Of a DNA stretch of 64,000 bases, positions 61,338-64,000 are shown one piece after another. Every line of letters starts with the position of its first letter. The stretch's first letter is position 1. The stretch is from the NCBI GenBank assembly GCA_914767715.1, contig OU612074.1:21996062-22060061 (forward strand), written 5' to 3'. The translations under genes were made by a program, and so were the position numbers. The notes beneath the pieces were generated by a model. That model was given only the letters and a program-made list of their open reading frames with translations. It was not told where the DNA came from and ran no database searches. The stretch comes from Membranipora membranacea (taxonomy: Eukaryota > Bryozoa > Gymnolaemata > Cheilostomatida > Membraniporidae).

Positions 61338-64000
61338 GTAAGCAGACAATCAAATTTTCAATTTTGGTTATAAAATTTGATTAAGTTGCAGCAGGGAACT
61401 GACCCAGAAAGGCTTGAGATGGCTGGGGTCATAAGCATCGATATCTCCACTGTTACGCTTGCATCGAGCATCGTTAGTAATAATATAATGATATAAATGT
61501 CAGGTGATATGTGTAGGTTAACTGATGATAATTGCGTCGGTGTAATCGTTGAAGTCTCATGGCATAAATTTGGTAAAACTGCTTGAACACTGGCAGGCCT
61601 CAGCAAGAATTTTTCATTGAAGCCGGCCAGTTGGTGTAATTAGGAGTTCAGTGACTATTGGAGTTGTGCTCTTTTTTTCATGGAGGGAACAACTCATTCC
61701 ATCTCGCAACATCAAGTCACCTATTCCCTATATTCCACCCTCCTTGCCACATCTCATTATCTTGACTGATCATTTTAGTTACAAACTTGCTGGCGTTATG
61801 TGCTGATCAAACCTATAGATCGAGTGTTTCCATTCCAAGAAACCAGATATAAAACTTCACAAACTTCTTCACCAACGGCTGGCAAATCTGTTTCCATCAT
61901 AGGGATTGTAGATTTAACCAGGTCTTTAAGTGGTGTGTTATTTGTAATTTGGCAACATGCTAGAATCAGGCTCTCAATGCAGAGAAAATTGAAGGGTCCA
62001 GGGATGAACCTTGTAGCAGCAAAGCCTTGTTATAAGACTGCAAATAATTTGAATGCAAATAATGTACTTAGGACATTGGAATGTATTATATTCATACTTT
62101 ATCACATCATCAACTAAATATTTGTTGCAGAGTATACAGGAGAAAGACTGATTCAGTATGGCATGATAATGGCAGAGATACGCATCAGAACCTTTGGTGG
62201 TTTGAATTCTGTCCTGAGAAATGTTGATGTACCGAGTGAGTGTCTGAGTGTCAAATAGTTACATTATTATGATTCATGATGGGTCATGATATACTCTTCG
62301 CTACCCTGATGCAGTGATAATTTGTATTTGATTGTCCAAATCAAGGATATCATCGGTAGCCTAATTGCTAACCATATCTCATACTCTCATATCTCATATC
62401 TCTCCCTTCACCTCCTATCTACCTTATCGACCTAATTAGTGATTAACTAATTATGTTGATAAGGTAGATTGCAGGTGAAGGAAGGGGGGGGGGGGTGAAT
62501 GAAATGATAATGAAATCTGTCTCTTAAAGCATTGTCAATTGTTCGATTGTGGTTATCATGGGGCATTTAACTTCCCAACATATGTTGGTGTGTGGGTAAT
62601 TCTAGGTAACAGGCCCTACAAAAATTAAACAGCATAAAACTTGTTTCTAATTTATAGTCAACTAAACCTATAGCCTTGGGAGTAAGTATTAGCTAAAGTT
62701 TAGTTTAGCTAGTCTTGAGATGACTTAATGTGAGCTAGCATTAAATTTTGGCTAGTGAAGGTTGAAGTCCATAAAAAGAATAAAAAAAGGGCGGGCGTAT
62801 GTTTGCTACTCTTGAAGTTAGCTTTTTCAAGCCTGCGCAAAATGAAGAAAATTTCCTCCTATGAATACTTTACTCCTCTATGGAACTTTGTATGGACATT
62901 ATATCTGCTTGATTTTTATTACTGTACCTTACATTTTAGAACGTAACTGAGGCATTGGATTAGCAGGATGTTGGCATCTATTGACATTTGACTACCGCGT
63001 CAAACAACTTGAAGGCAGTTAGTGTAGGAAGAACAAGTATTCATCAGATAAAGTGGTAAGCTACTCTGTAAGTCTACTCATTCTTCACTCACGACTGAGT
63101 AGTAGAGTAGTACTCTACTACTCAGTCGTGAAGAATGAGTAGACTAACTAAGAAGTCTAGCTAGTAACTGTTAGTTATTATCACTACTAGTAGCCTTCTG
63201 TAGTTTGCCAATCAGGGGTGTCTTTCAATTAGAAAGAGCGATACTTTACTTAAGCAAATTATCACTATCGCATCACTCGAAATTATTGCCCACTTGGTCT
63301 TTCAATTAGACAACATCACTCCCAGAATGTATATAGTTCAATCATTGACTGAACGATTTAAAAGTGAGACCCCTAACAGGTATTGCTCACTCACCTGGTG
63401 AGCGATCAGATTGTGATTTTGGTTTTTAAGTGATGTGTTATTTGTAATTTGTTAAAATGTTAGAATCCGGCTCCAAATGCAATGATCTCAGTGCCCTAAC
63501 TTCATATCTAGATAGGGTGAAAGAAAGAGGGCTTACACGGTTTTCATCAGTAATAATGCATCTGGAAAAAGATCCAAAACTAAGAATTGCGAAAAAAATT
63601 CATCCTCAGCCATTCATATTCGTTGTGCCGAAATGTGAGTTGCTGGCAGTCAATGTAACATTGTGTATACCCTAAGAGAGTTAAGTATTTGCAGCAGGGA
63701 AAATTCACAAATAGCTACATTTAAAGCAAGCTAACATTTGCTCTCATTTCTTCATATAGACTCCCACCTCCGCTAGAGGAGTAATTTACTGCAAATCATC
63801 TTTAGACAACTGTCCTGAATATTATGTAATATCAAGTTTATCGTCCTATTGTATTTAGAGTGATATATGAATATCTCAAAAAAACTCAATATTCACAACC
63901 GTGTATATATATATAATATGTGGTTTTGGATCAGAAGATGATTTGATGGTATTCAGTAGCTAATAAACCATGGCTTCCCGCCAGAAATTGCCAGCAGATT
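61338..64000. other. Mostly unassigned; internal duplications and a large palindrome
   Basis: Bases about 61924-61981 and 63424-63481 are similar (TTTAAGTGxTGTGTTATTTGTAATTTG... then GAATCxGGCTC), and a near-perfect palindrome occupies 63071-63145. A + strand frame at 63457-63675 could be an exon ending at GAAAT|GTGAGT, but I found no partner exon or domain. Confidence 0.4.
63071..63145. repeat. Near-perfect inverted repeat (palindrome), arms of about 35 bp
   Basis: The left arm starts AGTCTACTCATTCTTCAC and the right arm ends GTGAAGAATGAGTAGACT, meeting at AGAGTA-G-TACTCT. The left arm has one extra TCAC. The right arm continues into the segment that is also present at about 59925-60014, so the palindrome probably arose when that segment was partly copied in inverted orientation. 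Confidence 0.9.

Noticed and set aside
1-64000. CRISPR array, bacterial operon or phage features
   Set aside because: The tandem repeats lack unique spacers, and genes have spliceosomal introns; the DNA is animal nuclear.

Overview
The window is nuclear DNA of an invertebrate animal. It is AT-rich and intron-dense, with GT-AG introns of about 130 bp to several kb. It carries many decayed transposons (CR1/Jockey-like LINEs, a BEL/Pao fragment, a hAT MITE, tRNA-derived SINE heads) and animal-type families (caspase, C-type lectin, PAN/apple, carbohydrate sulfotransferase, PPxY membrane protein). I cannot name the phylum. A marine or non-bilaterian invertebrate such as a sponge or cnidarian is a guess only. 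All gene models were built by hand, by matching splice sites and intron phases.

Left part (1-16 kb). The last exon of an unidentified gene (1-186) is followed by a 46-copy, 20-bp hairpin-forming satellite (1511-2437). Next is a + strand gene (5942-11891) for a predicted type I membrane protein. It has a signal peptide, a furin-like RYKR site, a domain of repeated WxxW motifs, one membrane span and a cytoplasmic tail with PPxY motifs. The W-rich domain is encoded by either of two homologous exons whose phases make them mutually exclusive. A hAT-type MITE sits in the intron before them.

Middle part (16-47 kb). A - strand secreted PAN plus C-type-lectin gene (16561-19333) has a duplicated copy of its signal-peptide exon upstream (20546-20605). 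A TIR element lies at 24.2-25.0 kb, a small Gly/Pro/Arg-rich secreted peptide gene at 31226-31704, and a - strand carbohydrate sulfotransferase with a stop codon inside its PAPS-binding motif at 33090-35203. The remainder is mostly old repeats.

Right part (47-60 kb). The main discovery is a - strand gene. Twenty 141-bp LRR exons (54050-59416), all in phase 2-2, precede one large Roc-COR GTPase exon (50241-52147), then eight exons encoding a linker and a complete caspase domain (47194-49994). Every junction keeps the frame. The prediction is a protein of about 2,000 residues, LRR(n)-Roc-COR-caspase: in effect an NLR-like receptor in which a GTPase is joined directly to a protease. The LRR exons are highly similar and freely interchangeable in frame, which suggests splice-based or copy-number-based recognition diversity. 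The 5' end of this gene was not found. The final 4.5 kb holds duplicated segments, a large palindrome and a few uncertain exons.
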